A stretch of 64,000 bases of DNA, taken from NCBI RefSeq assembly GCF_014696615.1, contig NZ_JACJQJ010000013.1, forward strand, positions 95,620 to 159,619, given 5' to 3'. The DNA comes from Nostoc linckia FACHB-104. GTDB lineage: Bacteria > Cyanobacteriota > Cyanobacteriia > Cyanobacteriales > Nostocaceae. A program made the position numbers and the translations under genes. Of this stretch, positions 27,990 through 37,671 are shown in pieces. The notes below the pieces were generated by a model that had not been told where the DNA came from, ran no database searches, and saw nothing but the letters and a program-made list of their open reading frames with translations. Position 1 is the first letter of the stretch, and each line of letters starts with the position of its first letter.

Positions 27990-29975
27990 ATGAAAGTAAA
28001 AGTTAACTATTCACTAGCAGCAGATGAAGTTAACGAACTTGATCTAGCATTAGCAACTGCACCGACAGGAGAATGCTTGATTGGTCGTTCTCCCGATTCT
28101 CATTTAGTCTTAAACAGTCCCGATGTCAGCAGAGTACATGGTAAATTTTTTGCTCACAATGGTAATTACTACTTCTGCGACCTTGGAAGTAGAAATGGCT
28201 CAGTTATTAACGGGAGATTGGCTAAAAAAAATGTCCCAGTCCAGTTGAAGGATAAAGACATTATCCGGATTGGTGATTACGTGATGACTGTGGAAGATAT
28301 TATTCCTGTACCTCAACAATTGCCAGTGACGGTATTTAGGACTATCGATCCGACACTGTTTGCTGGTTGGCGAGTAAATGAAAATCTCGGCAATATTAAT
28401 GTTGCTAATCCTGCAGGAAAAGTAAATAGCAAAGTTTCCCATGATTTAAGCTCTGAATCGGCTGAAGCATTTAGTGCAGATAAAGGCGAAATGGAAACTT
28501 CAGAACTAGAACCAGAAATTAATGCACAAGAAAAGGTCATTGAAAATACACCCATAGCAAATGAAATTACCCCATCTGTAAGCGAGCTAAACGCTGATGC
28601 TGCTCAACCAGTTATAGAAGAAATCACCGTTGTGCAGCTACAGGGTTTAATGTCTCCAGTCCCAGAGGTAGTAAAAGAAATTTCTGCAGAGGTTAATAAT
28701 GTAGATGTTGATGTACCTACACCTTTTCTAGAAGAAGTTACTTTTGTACAGCCACAAGATTTAAATGAATCAGTACCAGAGGCTGTAAGCGAAATTCCTG
28801 CAGAGATAAACACTGAAGATATAGATGGGGATGCAGAAATACTGCGAGAATCCACGATTATACAGCCACGTGAGAGATTGAGTCCAATAGCAGAGGATTT
28901 GAACGAAGTTGATCCAGATGATAAAAATGATTTTTTCGATTTAGAAATGCCAATTCTGCAAGACTTTACCGACGTACAACCGCGTGATAAATTCCGGCAA
29001 TCAGCAGAAGTGGTAAGCGAAATTCCTTCAGAGATCACCGATCAAGATATAGATTGGGATGCAGAAATTCCGAGAGAATTGACAATTGTACAACCACGTA
29101 GCGTATTTCAACAACCACGAAATATAGTAATTGAAGTTCCACCACATATAAGTGATGAAGTAATTGAAGATGATTTTAAAGTCGATATTGGTGGTGTCGA
29201 AGCTCCAAAATTTGTGGATGGTTTTACTCCCGAGTTTAGCAATGAAGAGGCTATATTCTCAGACGAAACTCTGATTGAATCAGCAGGGTTATTTTGCAAA
29301 GTGCCAGACCCGATAAGCAATCAGGGTGCGGATACCAATACTGATGATGCAGCGGTAGTTAGCGAAGTTGCTGTTCCTATCGAATTACCCGAAGATACTA
29401 GCGATGTGAGCGAATCGGATACTCTATCTTCTCTATTAGATGAAGAACTAGAAGCTGATTTTAGCTCAGAATTAACTCTGTTAACATCTGAGTCAATTAA
29501 TCAACTTTTTGCTGAAATTTATGACACCTCAGAAGAAGAATATACGGAAATTTCTGAGGAAGCGTCTGTCAGTAATTCTCTTCCAGGAATTGCTCAAAAA
29601 AATATAGTTCTTTTAGCTCATGAAAGCAAACAATCAGAGTTAGCTGAATTTGTTAATCAGCATCAAGAGTTTTTTGCACATAATCATACTATTGCTTGGT
29701 CATCTATTAGCGAAGTTTTGCATGAACAAGCAGGTATCACTATTAGTCAGCAAATACCAGCCGCAATATCTGCAGGTTATCAAGCGATTAATACATTAGT
29801 TAACTCTGGTGATATCTCAGCAGTTATTTTCTTGAGAGATTTCCTCATCCCTCAGACTAGCCAAGCAAATGAAGAAGCACTATTGAGGAGCTGCAATATT
29901 AACAAAGTTTTACTAGCAACTAATGTACCTACAGCAGAGGCGCTTGTATTTTATCTTCAACACTTACAACAATAA
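27990..29975 (+). CDS. FHA protein with acidic repeats and a degenerate methylglyoxal-synthase-like domain
   Basis: A 661-residue fusion. Residues 24-105 are an FHA phosphothreonine-binding domain with GRSPDSHLVL (Arg33), SRVHGKF (Ser47, His50) and GSRNGSVING (Asn69, Asn74), all key residues intact. Residues 209-398 are five 38-residue acidic repeats. The C-terminal 125 residues align with methylglyoxal synthase: IVLLAHESKQSELAEFVNQH for IALVAHDHCKQML, and AVIFLRDFL and EEALLRSCNINKVLLATNV for the DPDVKALLRLA / NIPVATN region. The catalytic GGDQQ loop is AGYQ and the HDPDVK region is QANEE, so both active-site aspartates are missing. It is therefore probably a non-catalytic ligand or protein-binding MGS-like module tied to Ser/Thr phosphorylation. 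The partner kinase is unknown. Confidence 0.88.
   Translation: MKVKVNYSLAADEVNELDLALATAPTGECLIGRSPDSHLVLNSPDVSRVHGKFFAHNGNYYFCDLGSRNGSVINGRLAKKNVPVQLKDKDIIRIGDYVMTVEDIIPVPQQLPVTVFRTIDPTLFAGWRVNENLGNINVANPAGKVNSKVSHDLSSESAEAFSADKGEMETSELEPEINAQEKVIENTPIANEITPSVSELNADAAQPVIEEITVVQLQGLMSPVPEVVKEISAEVNNVDVDVPTPFLEEVTFVQPQDLNESVPEAVSEIPAEINTEDIDGDAEILRESTIIQPRERLSPIAEDLNEVDPDDKNDFFDLEMPILQDFTDVQPRDKFRQSAEVVSEIPSEITDQDIDWDAEIPRELTIVQPRSVFQQPRNIVIEVPPHISDEVIEDDFKVDIGGVEAPKFVDGFTPEFSNEEAIFSDETLIESAGLFCKVPDPISNQGADTNTDDAAVVSEVAVPIELPEDTSDVSESDTLSSLLDEELEADFSSELTLLTSESINQLFAEIYDTSEEEYTEISEEASVSNSLPGIAQKNIVLLAHESKQSELAEFVNQHQEFFAHNHTIAWSSISEVLHEQAGITISQQIPAAISAGYQAINTLVNSGDISAVIFLRDFLIPQTSQANEEALLRSCNINKVLLATNVPTAEALVFYLQHLQQ
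28614..29183 (+). repeat. five 114-bp in-frame repeats in the FHA gene
   Basis: Units start at 28614, 28728, 28842, 28956 and 29070, exactly 114 bp apart, each coding 38 residues around a core of EE/RE-x-T-x-x-QP-x-x and VSEIPAEI-x-x-x-DID-x-DAEI. The regular spacing and codon phase indicate recent tandem duplication of an acidic, probably disordered segment. Confidence 0.85.
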
Positions 29976-30118
29976 CTGTGAAGGATTAGCTATTAGTGTA
30001 AAGCGGAATTCAAATTAAGGTATGTATGCAGTATCAGCGTTTCTTCTGTTCCAAAATTTCAAGTTCAACAGGGTATAAGTTCATCAATTATATCTGATGG
30101 CTGTATACTGCTGATTAT

Positions 30119-31117
30119 TTACTGCATTACTACAGATTGGGGAACAAGATTTTGACTTCCTGGTTGAGTAAACCAGAATTTAAGGTTAGAACCTTCTACT
30201 ACAATTTCACCTTCAGGTGTTTGGATATAAAGTTTTCCTTGATGTAGTTTGACAATATTATTACTTGTAACTGTAGGTGATGATACAAGCGATGCAATAA
30301 ATGGATTGGTTTCGCAAGCTACATAATCATTTTGCTGTTTATTTGGCGCTACACAAATTGGTTGTTCTTCAGTGACTTTTGCAATTTGTGGAGATTTATT
30401 TTCTTTGACTACTTTACTTGTTTGAATCACAGTTGCAAGTTCTGGTTCTTCTTGGATATACAGCAGCCAAATAACGCGATCGCAGTTATCAACCACAATC
30501 TCATCATGCGCGGTTTTGATAAAAATACTTTCTCTGCTAAATGCTAAGTCTACAATTTTCTGCCAATTATTATTATTCAATACTAATAAGTTTAATTGCT
30601 CGCAATTGTTCAGTTTGTGATGACTATGAGAACGCCAAAACTTCCATAAATCTAAAGCTTCTGTATAATGCATTTTGTAGCATTTAGGCAAGGGATAATA
30701 TTCATATTGCAATAAACCACTACCACTTTTAATAGTTGGCATGAATTTATTGTCAAGTAATATTTGATTAAGAAATTCCCAATGATGGGATTCTTGCCGT
30801 ACCTGAAAGACTCTAGTTTCATCTGCTAAGTTTGTGGTAGCGATAAAGAAGCCATTTTTAGTTAATAATTGAATGGTTTCTCCTATAGATTCGATGCGGA
30901 AGTTTTGGCTAAATCCCAGCTTAATTTTACCTTGAATATATTGCTCGATTAAAATTTGGTCATTCATTAAGGTCATTGTTTTCATTGTCTTTACACCCTT
31001 GGTGATGATTAGTGTTTTGATAGAAGTTTGGGTTAGGTGCTGGGTTATGCAAAAATCCAAATGATTAGACTCGGTATTTTGCAGGATGTCTTCCAGTGTT
31101 CCTAAATACATCTTCAA
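30119..31117 (-). CDS. hypothetical protein with two related short beta motifs
   Basis: Up to 332 residues; starts at 30985 or 30976 (MKTMTLMNDQ / MTLMNDQIL) look more natural than 31117 because the first 44 residues are weak. No recognised family. Two short similar segments, IFIKTAHDEIVVDNCDRVIW and LYIQTPEGEIVVEGSNLKFW, suggest a duplicated small beta hairpin. No signal peptide, no membrane segment. It is convergent with the FHA gene. Function unknown. Confidence 0.7.
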   Translation of the reverse strand: MKMYLGTLEDILQNTESNHLDFCITQHLTQTSIKTLIITKGVKTMKTMTLMNDQILIEQYIQGKIKLGFSQNFRIESIGETIQLLTKNGFFIATTNLADETRVFQVRQESHHWEFLNQILLDNKFMPTIKSGSGLLQYEYYPLPKCYKMHYTEALDLWKFWRSHSHHKLNNCEQLNLLVLNNNNWQKIVDLAFSRESIFIKTAHDEIVVDNCDRVIWLLYIQEEPELATVIQTSKVVKENKSPQIAKVTEEQPICVAPNKQQNDYVACETNPFIASLVSSPTVTSNNIVKLHQGKLYIQTPEGEIVVEGSNLKFWFTQPGSQNLVPQSVVMQ

Positions 31118-31550
31118 TAGCCAATCTATAAATCCGGATACGAAAACTGGAACAAAACAAACAAGTTATACAGTAATTACACGTATAAAATTGTTAAAGC
31201 TTTGATATTGAAATCAAAAGTTTTTATCTGAATCGGATTTGCTCATTTCAAATTCACAATTCACAAATTTAACTAATAGAATATACGTAGACTACGTATA
31301 TACAAAATGTGTGAATAAGATGCGTTGTATACTAGTATTGATTATGTTAAGAAAAGTTAAGATTTAATTTTTTTAGATCTTTAATAAAAAAAATTAGAAA
31401 CTGTGATTTTTTCTGTCTGAGGTTCCAATACTTGTCGGTTAAAAAAAGGGGAAGGGGGAAGGGGGAAAGGGGAAAGGGAAAGAAAAAAACCTTTAACCCT
31501 TAACCTTTAACCTTTTCCCCTTAAGCAATTTTGGGTTTCCTGATTAATTG
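31118..31550. repeat. AT-rich spacer ending in a purine/pyrimidine composite repeat
   Basis: No gene seen in 31118-31440; TACGTAGACTACGTATATAC near 31287 is a partial palindrome. At about 31438-31525 a composite block (GGGGAAGGGGGAAGGGGG, then GAAAGAAAAAAACC, TTTAACCCTTAACC, TTTTCCCC) is found again in inverted orientation near 41605-41685. Confidence 0.6.
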
Positions 31551-32840
31551 CTACAGGTTGCTGTAAAACTGGTTGTTAGCATTTTTGACTTTAGATACCC
31601 AACCTTGGTAAGACTGCAAAATTTTTCCGTAGGGAACTGTAGTGTCAAATGCGACTTCAAATAAGGATGGTAAGAAGCGTTGGGGAAATAGTTGGTGCAG
31701 AATTTGCGACAGACGTTGTCTGAGAATAAATTCCAAAAATAGTCCCTTAGTGGCAGGTAAGGCATTTTCGCTGAGTTCTGCTAATGCATCAGCATCTGGT
31801 TGGCGGCGAATACTGAAATTTTCGATGGCGGCTGCTAAATTGTCGGCATACTCGTCTAAAAGATTGTCGAACACAACCACATCTTCCAGCGCGGAATTAC
31901 AACCTTGACCTAGAGCGGGGGTAACAGCATGAGCCGCATCTCCAATTAATACCACACTATCACCATAGTGATAACGGTTACAGCGAATTGTGATTACTTG
32001 GGAAATGGGCCTCTGGGCGAAAGCTTCTGCTTCTGATTGTGGCATCAACTGAGCCACCTCTGGGAAATTTTGGCGAAAGAATTGCAGTACTTGTTCTGTG
32101 GTGGTCAGACTTGCTATTTGATTTTTCTCTTGGGGAAAATGGATGACACCACTAATGCTGCCGTCAGGTTGATTGAGTAGTATGATGTTGCTGCCATCAT
32201 CAATTCTCCATGTGTGAATTTTACCGGGTTGCAGGTTAATTGGGGGATTGGGGATATAGATGGATTTGTACTCGTTGCGGTGGGATTGCTTTTGGCATTC
32301 AAACATTTCTGTTGTACAAAGATGATCTCTAACCGCAGAATTTGCCCCATCAGCACCAACTAATAAGTCATAATCAGCAGTAAATTTCTCTCCAGAATCT
32401 CTTTGCAAGGTGACTTTTTTTGCGGCAAAATCTACCTGAGTACATTGGCAGTTGAAATGAATATTTAATCGGCTGTTGTCATATTTTTCTACTAATTGAT
32501 TTAAAAGCGCGATCGCTAAATTTGTGCGATCGAGAGTAAACAGAGGTTCCTTTCTGTTGATTGTTCGCGTCTTGCCATTATTTTGATGTGCTATAGACCC
32601 CGTAGTGGGTAAACTCATGGCTTTGACTGTTTCCACAAGTCCAGGGATTTTCTGCAAAGCACCTATTCCCCGATTTCCCAACGCGATGGGAAAAGTTCGG
32701 GATTTGGAAAATGGCACAGTACGCGGATCGCTGCGGCGTTCATAAATGTCGATTTGGTATTGTTCACCACGACGCAGTAAATAATGTGCTAGGAGAAGTC
32801 CACTAGGGCCAGCACCCACGATCGCTAATTTCTTAACCAT
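31551..32840 (-). CDS. FAD-dependent monooxygenase (kynurenine 3-monooxygenase/UbiH-like)
   Basis: A 429-residue class A flavoprotein hydroxylase. The dinucleotide fold is LAIVGAGPSGLLLAHYLL, then the DG motif LLVGADGANSAVRD, and the second FAD motif VVLIGDAAHAVTPALGQGCN. Position DRTNLAIALLNQL corresponds to the family loop. Such enzymes hydroxylate aromatic substrates with NAD(P)H and O2; the substrate is not readable, though the FAD-domain spacing and C-terminal helix (LFLEFILRQRLSQILHQLFP) resemble kynurenine 3-monooxygenase. It lies 41 bp behind priA on the same strand. Confidence 0.88.
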   Translation of the reverse strand: MVKKLAIVGAGPSGLLLAHYLLRRGEQYQIDIYERRSDPRTVPFSKSRTFPIALGNRGIGALQKIPGLVETVKAMSLPTTGSIAHQNNGKTRTINRKEPLFTLDRTNLAIALLNQLVEKYDNSRLNIHFNCQCTQVDFAAKKVTLQRDSGEKFTADYDLLVGADGANSAVRDHLCTTEMFECQKQSHRNEYKSIYIPNPPINLQPGKIHTWRIDDGSNIILLNQPDGSISGVIHFPQEKNQIASLTTTEQVLQFFRQNFPEVAQLMPQSEAEAFAQRPISQVITIRCNRYHYGDSVVLIGDAAHAVTPALGQGCNSALEDVVVFDNLLDEYADNLAAAIENFSIRRQPDADALAELSENALPATKGLFLEFILRQRLSQILHQLFPQRFLPSLFEVAFDTTVPYGKILQSYQGWVSKVKNANNQFYSNL

Positions 32841-32881
32841 AGATTAAATCAAGAAACTCTCAAAAGTTTATTTTTCTAGCA

Positions 32882-35458
32882 TCACATAATATTTAGCGGG
32901 TCAACATCTATAGTCAAACTCACAGCAGCCGGACAAAGCGATCGCACTTGTTCCCAATCTGGTAATTTAGGTAAATCATCAGGTGCAAATTTAATCAGGA
33001 TTTGCCAGCGATAACGATTAGCTACTCTTAAAATGCTAGCTGGTGCTGGCCCTAAAATTTCAAATCCATCTTCTGTCCCTAATGCTGTGGCGATGATCTG
33101 AGCAGTATTTTGTACTTGAATTGGATCTAAACTGCTCAAGCGCAATAAAATCAACCTGCCGTAAGGAGGGTAATTCAGTGCTTGTCTTTGTTCCAGTTCG
33201 GCAGCAGAAAAAGAGTGATAATCGTGATGTTTAACGGACTCAATTACTTCATGTTCTGTGTTGTAAGTTTGGATAATTACCCTACCAGGATCGTCAGCTC
33301 TCCCCGCACGTCCGGCGACTTGGGTTAAAGTTTGAAATGCTCGTTCGCTGGCACGATAATCTGAGAGATGTAATAATCCGTCAGCGGCGACAACACCCAC
33401 CAATGTCACCTGTGGTAAATCCAAACCTTTGGTAAGCATTTGCGTCCCTACTAATAGATGTGCTTCGCCATTAGCAAATTTGGTGAGGAGGGTACGATGT
33501 GCGCCTTTGTTGCGGGTGGTATCGCTATCAAAGCGAATGTATTTCAGTTGGGGAAATTGGCGTGATAATTCTTGCGCCACACGCTGAGTACCACTACCAA
33601 AAAATTTTAGGTAAGGGGAAGCGCAATCGGGGCAGAATTGTGGATGCGATCGCGCATAATTGCAGTAATGACAGCGCAAAAGTTGCGGCGCGCCGTCTTC
33701 GGTGTGGTGATAGGCTAGCGATACATCACAGTGAGGACATTCCAACACATAGCCACAACTGCGACAAGAGACAAAGGTACTGTGTCCCCGGCGATGGATA
33801 AATAATATTCCCTGTTGTTGTTTTTCTTGCAGTTCGTTTAAAGCTGCTTGTAGGGATCTACTAAATATAGAACGATTTCCCGCCTGTAATTCTTGCCGCA
33901 TATCTACTATTTCTATCGGCGGTAAGGGGCGAGAGTTGATGCGTTCCGGGAGGCTGAGGTAGTAAGTGCTGTGTAGTGAGTGCTGAGTGCTGAGTGCTGA
34001 GTGCTGAGTAGTGAGTTCATTGTTTGTGAAATTTACCCAGCTTTCTAGGGAAGGTGTTGCAGAACCTAAGACTAAGGGACAATTTTCGATTTCGGCGCGC
34101 CATTGAGCAACGGTGCGCGCATGGTAGGTGGGGATGGGGGTATCTTGTTTAAAGCTGCTGTCGTGTTCTTCATCTAGGATAATTAAACCCAAGTTGGGTA
34201 AAGGCGCAAAAATGGCGCTGCGGGTGCCAATTACTACTTGTGGTTCGCCTGTGAGCATTTGCCGCCACGTATCGTAGCGTTCTCCATCCGAGAGTGCGCT
34301 GTGATAGACGCTAACTTTGTTACCAAAGCGGGCACGAAAGCGATCCGTTAGCTGGGGTGTAAGTCCAATTTCGGGGACTAAAACTAAGGCTGATTTACCT
34401 TGTTGTAATAAAGGTGCGATCGCTTGGAGGTAAACTTCGGTTTTACCCGAACCTGTTACCCCATGCAACAACACTTGAGCATATCCATCTAATGCTTGGA
34501 TTCTAGCTAAAGCATGAGATTGATCTGCTGTTAAAGATTTAGCGCGATCGCTTGTAATTTCTGGGCCTTGTTCTGTGCGTAAAACTTCTCTTTCTTCTAT
34601 AGTGATGTAGCCTTTATTTGCTAACGTCTTTAATATAGAAGTAGTAGTATGACAAATTTGCAATAATTCATTTTGCCATAATTCCCCGCCACGTTTTCGT
34701 AGTACTTCTACAATTTCTCGTTGGCGCGCGGTTAAATCTATATCTATGGTGGCAATAAGTGTAACAGCTTTCTGTAATTTCGGTCTTGTTAATCTTGGAG
34801 GTTCTAAGTAACTTTCTACTAAACCAAATCGCCTTAACTCCCGCACTCCTCGATAAGCAGATTTCACTTTTTGTTGCAGGTAAGCAAAGCTATAGTCTCC
34901 TGCTGGTTGAGCTTGTAAAAGTTGTAAAATTTGTTGAGCAGATGAACTCAGGAAGGACGCAGTGGGAGAAATAGTAGGAGTTATTACATCATTATTCCGA
35001 TCTGCTACTTTTTCACTTTGCTTGACTAAAGAAGTCAAGCGAATACGACGCTGCGATCGCCCTAATAAACCTGGTGGTAAAGCTACCCTGATCGCTTGAA
35101 TTAAAGGTGTATAATAATACTTTGCTACTTTATTTAATAATTCCCAATAACCACTAGGAAAAAAACCTACACTCACAACATCTTCTACATCTCGGATTTT
35201 ATCTAGTGGTATATCAGTATTTGGTTGTGACAATAAACGGATGGCAATCCCTCCCATTTGTTGTGTGCCGAAGGGTACAGTTAAAATATCACCTGGTTTG
35301 ATTTCTAACTGTTCAGGTAAACGATATGTAAATAGCCCTAAGTTTCCTGGACAGTCTACCAGTACTTCAACCCAGCGATTTACATTTGTTTTTGACTGAT
35401 AGGATACTCCCGGCTCATTAACTACCAAATGGGATAAATTTACGCCATCAATATACAT
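32882..35458 (-). CDS. priA: primosomal helicase N' (PriA)
   Basis: An 858-residue replication-restart helicase that reloads the replisome at collapsed forks. N-terminal 3'-DNA-binding region, then Walker A LLHGVTGSGKTEVYLQAI, Walker B with DEEH (IILDEEHDSSFKQ), LGSATPSLESW, the zinc-binding insert with paired C-x2-C motifs (CRSCGYVLECPHC, RCHYCN, CPDC), and the C-terminal helicase core (GTQMLTKGLDLPQVTLVGVV, QVAGRAGRADDPGRV). Slightly longer than E. coli PriA (about 730). A Ser/Thr/Gln/His insertion at about residues 481-500 arises from a GAGTGCT heptamer array inside the gene. Confidence 0.97.
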   Translation of the reverse strand: MYIDGVNLSHLVVNEPGVSYQSKTNVNRWVEVLVDCPGNLGLFTYRLPEQLEIKPGDILTVPFGTQQMGGIAIRLLSQPNTDIPLDKIRDVEDVVSVGFFPSGYWELLNKVAKYYYTPLIQAIRVALPPGLLGRSQRRIRLTSLVKQSEKVADRNNDVITPTISPTASFLSSSAQQILQLLQAQPAGDYSFAYLQQKVKSAYRGVRELRRFGLVESYLEPPRLTRPKLQKAVTLIATIDIDLTARQREIVEVLRKRGGELWQNELLQICHTTTSILKTLANKGYITIEEREVLRTEQGPEITSDRAKSLTADQSHALARIQALDGYAQVLLHGVTGSGKTEVYLQAIAPLLQQGKSALVLVPEIGLTPQLTDRFRARFGNKVSVYHSALSDGERYDTWRQMLTGEPQVVIGTRSAIFAPLPNLGLIILDEEHDSSFKQDTPIPTYHARTVAQWRAEIENCPLVLGSATPSLESWVNFTNNELTTQHSALSTQHSLHSTYYLSLPERINSRPLPPIEIVDMRQELQAGNRSIFSRSLQAALNELQEKQQQGILFIHRRGHSTFVSCRSCGYVLECPHCDVSLAYHHTEDGAPQLLRCHYCNYARSHPQFCPDCASPYLKFFGSGTQRVAQELSRQFPQLKYIRFDSDTTRNKGAHRTLLTKFANGEAHLLVGTQMLTKGLDLPQVTLVGVVAADGLLHLSDYRASERAFQTLTQVAGRAGRADDPGRVIIQTYNTEHEVIESVKHHDYHSFSAAELEQRQALNYPPYGRLILLRLSSLDPIQVQNTAQIIATALGTEDGFEILGPAPASILRVANRYRWQILIKFAPDDLPKLPDWEQVRSLCPAAVSLTIDVDPLNIM
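33964..34014. repeat. GAGTGCT heptamer array inside priA
   Basis: Four perfect GAGTGCT units (33978-34005) with degenerate copies on both sides (GTGTAGT and GAGTAGT) lie within the priA reading frame. On the coding strand they encode STQHSAL-type residues between LESWVNFTNNE and the following YYLSLPERINS segment, an area not conserved in other PriA proteins. Confidence 0.88.
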
Positions 35459-36288
35459 ATGTTGTGTGTTAATAGATAGATTTTTCTATGCCTTTAATCT
35501 AGTTTTGCAAAAGTTAGCTTCTACCAAAGAATTTAACTTTTTGATTTTGCAGGCATAAACTGTAAATCGCAATACTTTTATCTCGCATAAGACTTGGTAA
35601 GTTTCCTCTTATGTAATTCACTTGCCTATTTCACCTCAACTATAGATGCCATAAATATTCGCTACTCCCTACACCTAAAATAAGCGTTTCATCTGCAATC
35701 TTCTAAACCTAGTTATATCTACTAAAGAGGGTATCGAATTTTCACCCTATTGATAGATATTACCTTGTTTATATATATGAGATGCTTTTATACAAATCAA
35801 ACACAAAATTTCCGCATTTTAAATTGCTAATTTTGTATCACCCACAAAATTTGTCAACAAGTTAAAACTCAGCAGTAAAATTTCCATTTTGGCAATGAAT
35901 CCCAACCTTATAAAAATAACTGTAAAATTACATAAAAATTTAAGATTTGGGAATGCCAAGCTGAAAAATTTATCTGAGTTCAGGTTGAGAAAGTTTGAGG
36001 GCATTTGACATATTTGGTGATCGAGAAAAGAATGAGGAATATATGGTTGGGGGAGCTGAGGAGAAAGTTGGTGGGTGCATAGGCCAGTATTTGTGATGAT
36101 ATCTATCTAGCAGGAACTAAAGTAATGACAGCTAGACAATGATTCTAACTTCTAATGAGAAATTAGCATAAACTTGCGTTTTGCTACCGGACGTGTGCAT
36201 TTGTCCCTTAGGGAAACTACCAAGCCTCAAGCAAGCAGCTGTCACTGAAATATGTACCAAACAAAGCAACAATCCCTAAAGGAAAGTT
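35459..36288. other. long AT-rich spacer upstream of the sigma-factor gene
   Basis: About 830 bp with no credible gene. Short repeats of TTTGT and ACAAAATTT appear around 35800-35850. Nearer the sigma gene, the palindromic-looking GTCCCTTAGGGA (about 36204-36215) and AAGCAAGCAGCTGTC could be leader structure. Promoters for priA (leftward) and the sigma gene (rightward) should be here, but no consensus is clear enough to call. Confidence 0.4.
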
Positions 36289-37422
36289 ATGAATATTGCT
36301 CAATTGGGAACAATGGAACTACTGGAGAATGCTGCTGAAAATGAAGAACAATCATTTGAAATTTTAGAAGCAGTGGCAGAAGAAGATTCCCCAATTCCAG
36401 AACCACTGGAATCGGAGGAACGCGATGGCGATGAGATGGCGGCAGCCCGCCCTTCGGGATACAATAAAACCGAGCATGACGATGCTGTGGGCGCATTTTT
36501 TAAGGAAATGGCGCGCTATCCCTTGCTAAAAGCCGAAGAAGAGGTGGAATTAGCAAATAGGGTCAGATTTTTAGAAGAATTTCGCCAAAAACAAGAAGAA
36601 TTATACTCCAATTTAGGACAACAACCGACAAAAGCACAAATAGCTGCCGAATTCGATATGACAGAAAAGCAGCTAGAAAGTCGCTTATATCAAGGTAGAG
36701 TAGCGAAACGCAAAATGATTCGCTCAAACCTGCGGTTAGTCGTCTCCATTGCTAAACGATATCTTAATCGCGGAGTGCCTTTTCTAGATTTAATCCAAGA
36801 AGGCGCAATGGGTTTAAACCGCGCTACAGAAAAATTTGATCCAGATAAAGGATATAAATTTTCCACATACGCCTACTGGTGGATTAGACAAGCGATTACT
36901 AGAGCGATCGCTAATGATGCGCGCACAATCCGCTTACCAATCCATATAGTTGAAAAACTTAATAAACTCAAAAAAGCACAACGCGAACTCAAACAAAAAT
37001 TTTCCCGCAATCCTTCCGAAGCAGAAATGGCAGAAGCTTTGGAAATGAATGTGCAGCAACTACGCCAACTACAGCAACTGCGGCGACAAGCACTTTCCCT
37101 CAACCACCGTGTAGGTAAAGAAGAAGACACGGAATTGATGGATTTGCTAGAGGATGAAGATAACCAATCTCCCGAAGCAAAAATGAACGAAAACATGATG
37201 CGTCAGGAGATTTGGGAAGTTTTGGGTGATGTTTTAACCCCCAGAGAAAAAGATGTAATTTCTCTGCGTTACGGCTTAACAACCAGCGAACCCTGCACTT
37301 TAGAAGAAGTTGGCAATATGTTCAACCTCTCCCGCGAACGAGTGCGCCAAATTCAAAGTAAGGCGATGCGGAAATTACGCCGTCCACACATAGCCAAGCG
37401 GTTGAAAGGCTGGTTGATTTAA
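36289..37422 (+). CDS. group 2 RNA polymerase sigma factor (sigma-70 family)
   Basis: A 377-residue sigma factor. Region 1.2 is DAVGAFFKEMARYPLLKAEEEVELA, region 2 has RLVVSIAKRYLNRGVPFLDLIQEGAMGLNRA and KGYKFSTYAYWWIRQAITRAI, region 3 is RLPIHIVEKLNKLKKAQRE, and region 4.2 is TLEEVGNMFNLSRERVRQIQSKAMRKLRRP. Region 1.1 of the primary sigma is absent, placing it in the non-essential group 2 set that adjusts cyanobacterial transcription to nitrogen, light and carbon. The acidic N-terminus includes MAAARPSGYNK, coded by DNA resembling a dispersed palindrome (CCCGCCCTTCGGG). SD AAGGA precedes the ATG. The exact Sig letter cannot be assigned. Confidence 0.92.
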   Translation: MNIAQLGTMELLENAAENEEQSFEILEAVAEEDSPIPEPLESEERDGDEMAAARPSGYNKTEHDDAVGAFFKEMARYPLLKAEEEVELANRVRFLEEFRQKQEELYSNLGQQPTKAQIAAEFDMTEKQLESRLYQGRVAKRKMIRSNLRLVVSIAKRYLNRGVPFLDLIQEGAMGLNRATEKFDPDKGYKFSTYAYWWIRQAITRAIANDARTIRLPIHIVEKLNKLKKAQRELKQKFSRNPSEAEMAEALEMNVQQLRQLQQLRRQALSLNHRVGKEEDTELMDLLEDEDNQSPEAKMNENMMRQEIWEVLGDVLTPREKDVISLRYGLTTSEPCTLEEVGNMFNLSRERVRQIQSKAMRKLRRPHIAKRLKGWLI

Positions 37423-37612
37423 GGGTCAAGGGTCAAGGGTCAAAGGTCAAGGGTCAAGGGTCAAGGGTCAAAGGTCAAGGGTCAAGGGTCAAAGGTCAAA
37501 GGTCAAGGCTCAAGGGTCAAGGGTCATTTGTACCATTCCCCATTCCCCATTCCCCATTCCCCATTCCCCATTCCCCATTCCCCATTCCCCATTCCCCAGT
37601 CCCCAGTCCCCA
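37423..37612. repeat. two heptamer arrays, GGGTCAA and CCCCATT
   Basis: Immediately after the sigma-factor stop codon, GGGTCAA/AGGTCAA units run to about 37525; then CCCCATT units run from about 37534 to 37600, ending in CCCCAGT. Two different STRR families lie side by side. The second array could mislead start calling for the next gene. Confidence 0.92.
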
Positions 37613-37671
37613 CTAATCCCCAGCCCCCCATTAGCTATAGACTATGGACTATCTCTATAGACTATGGACTA

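Noticed and set aside
28200..29320. Antisense ORFs in the FHA gene
   Set aside because: Shadow frames produced by the acidic repeats; the sense protein is clearly real.
37528..37671. Extended N-terminus of the GNAT gene
   Set aside because: It translates the CCCCATT tandem repeat (PIPHSPF units); the family start is at 37672.
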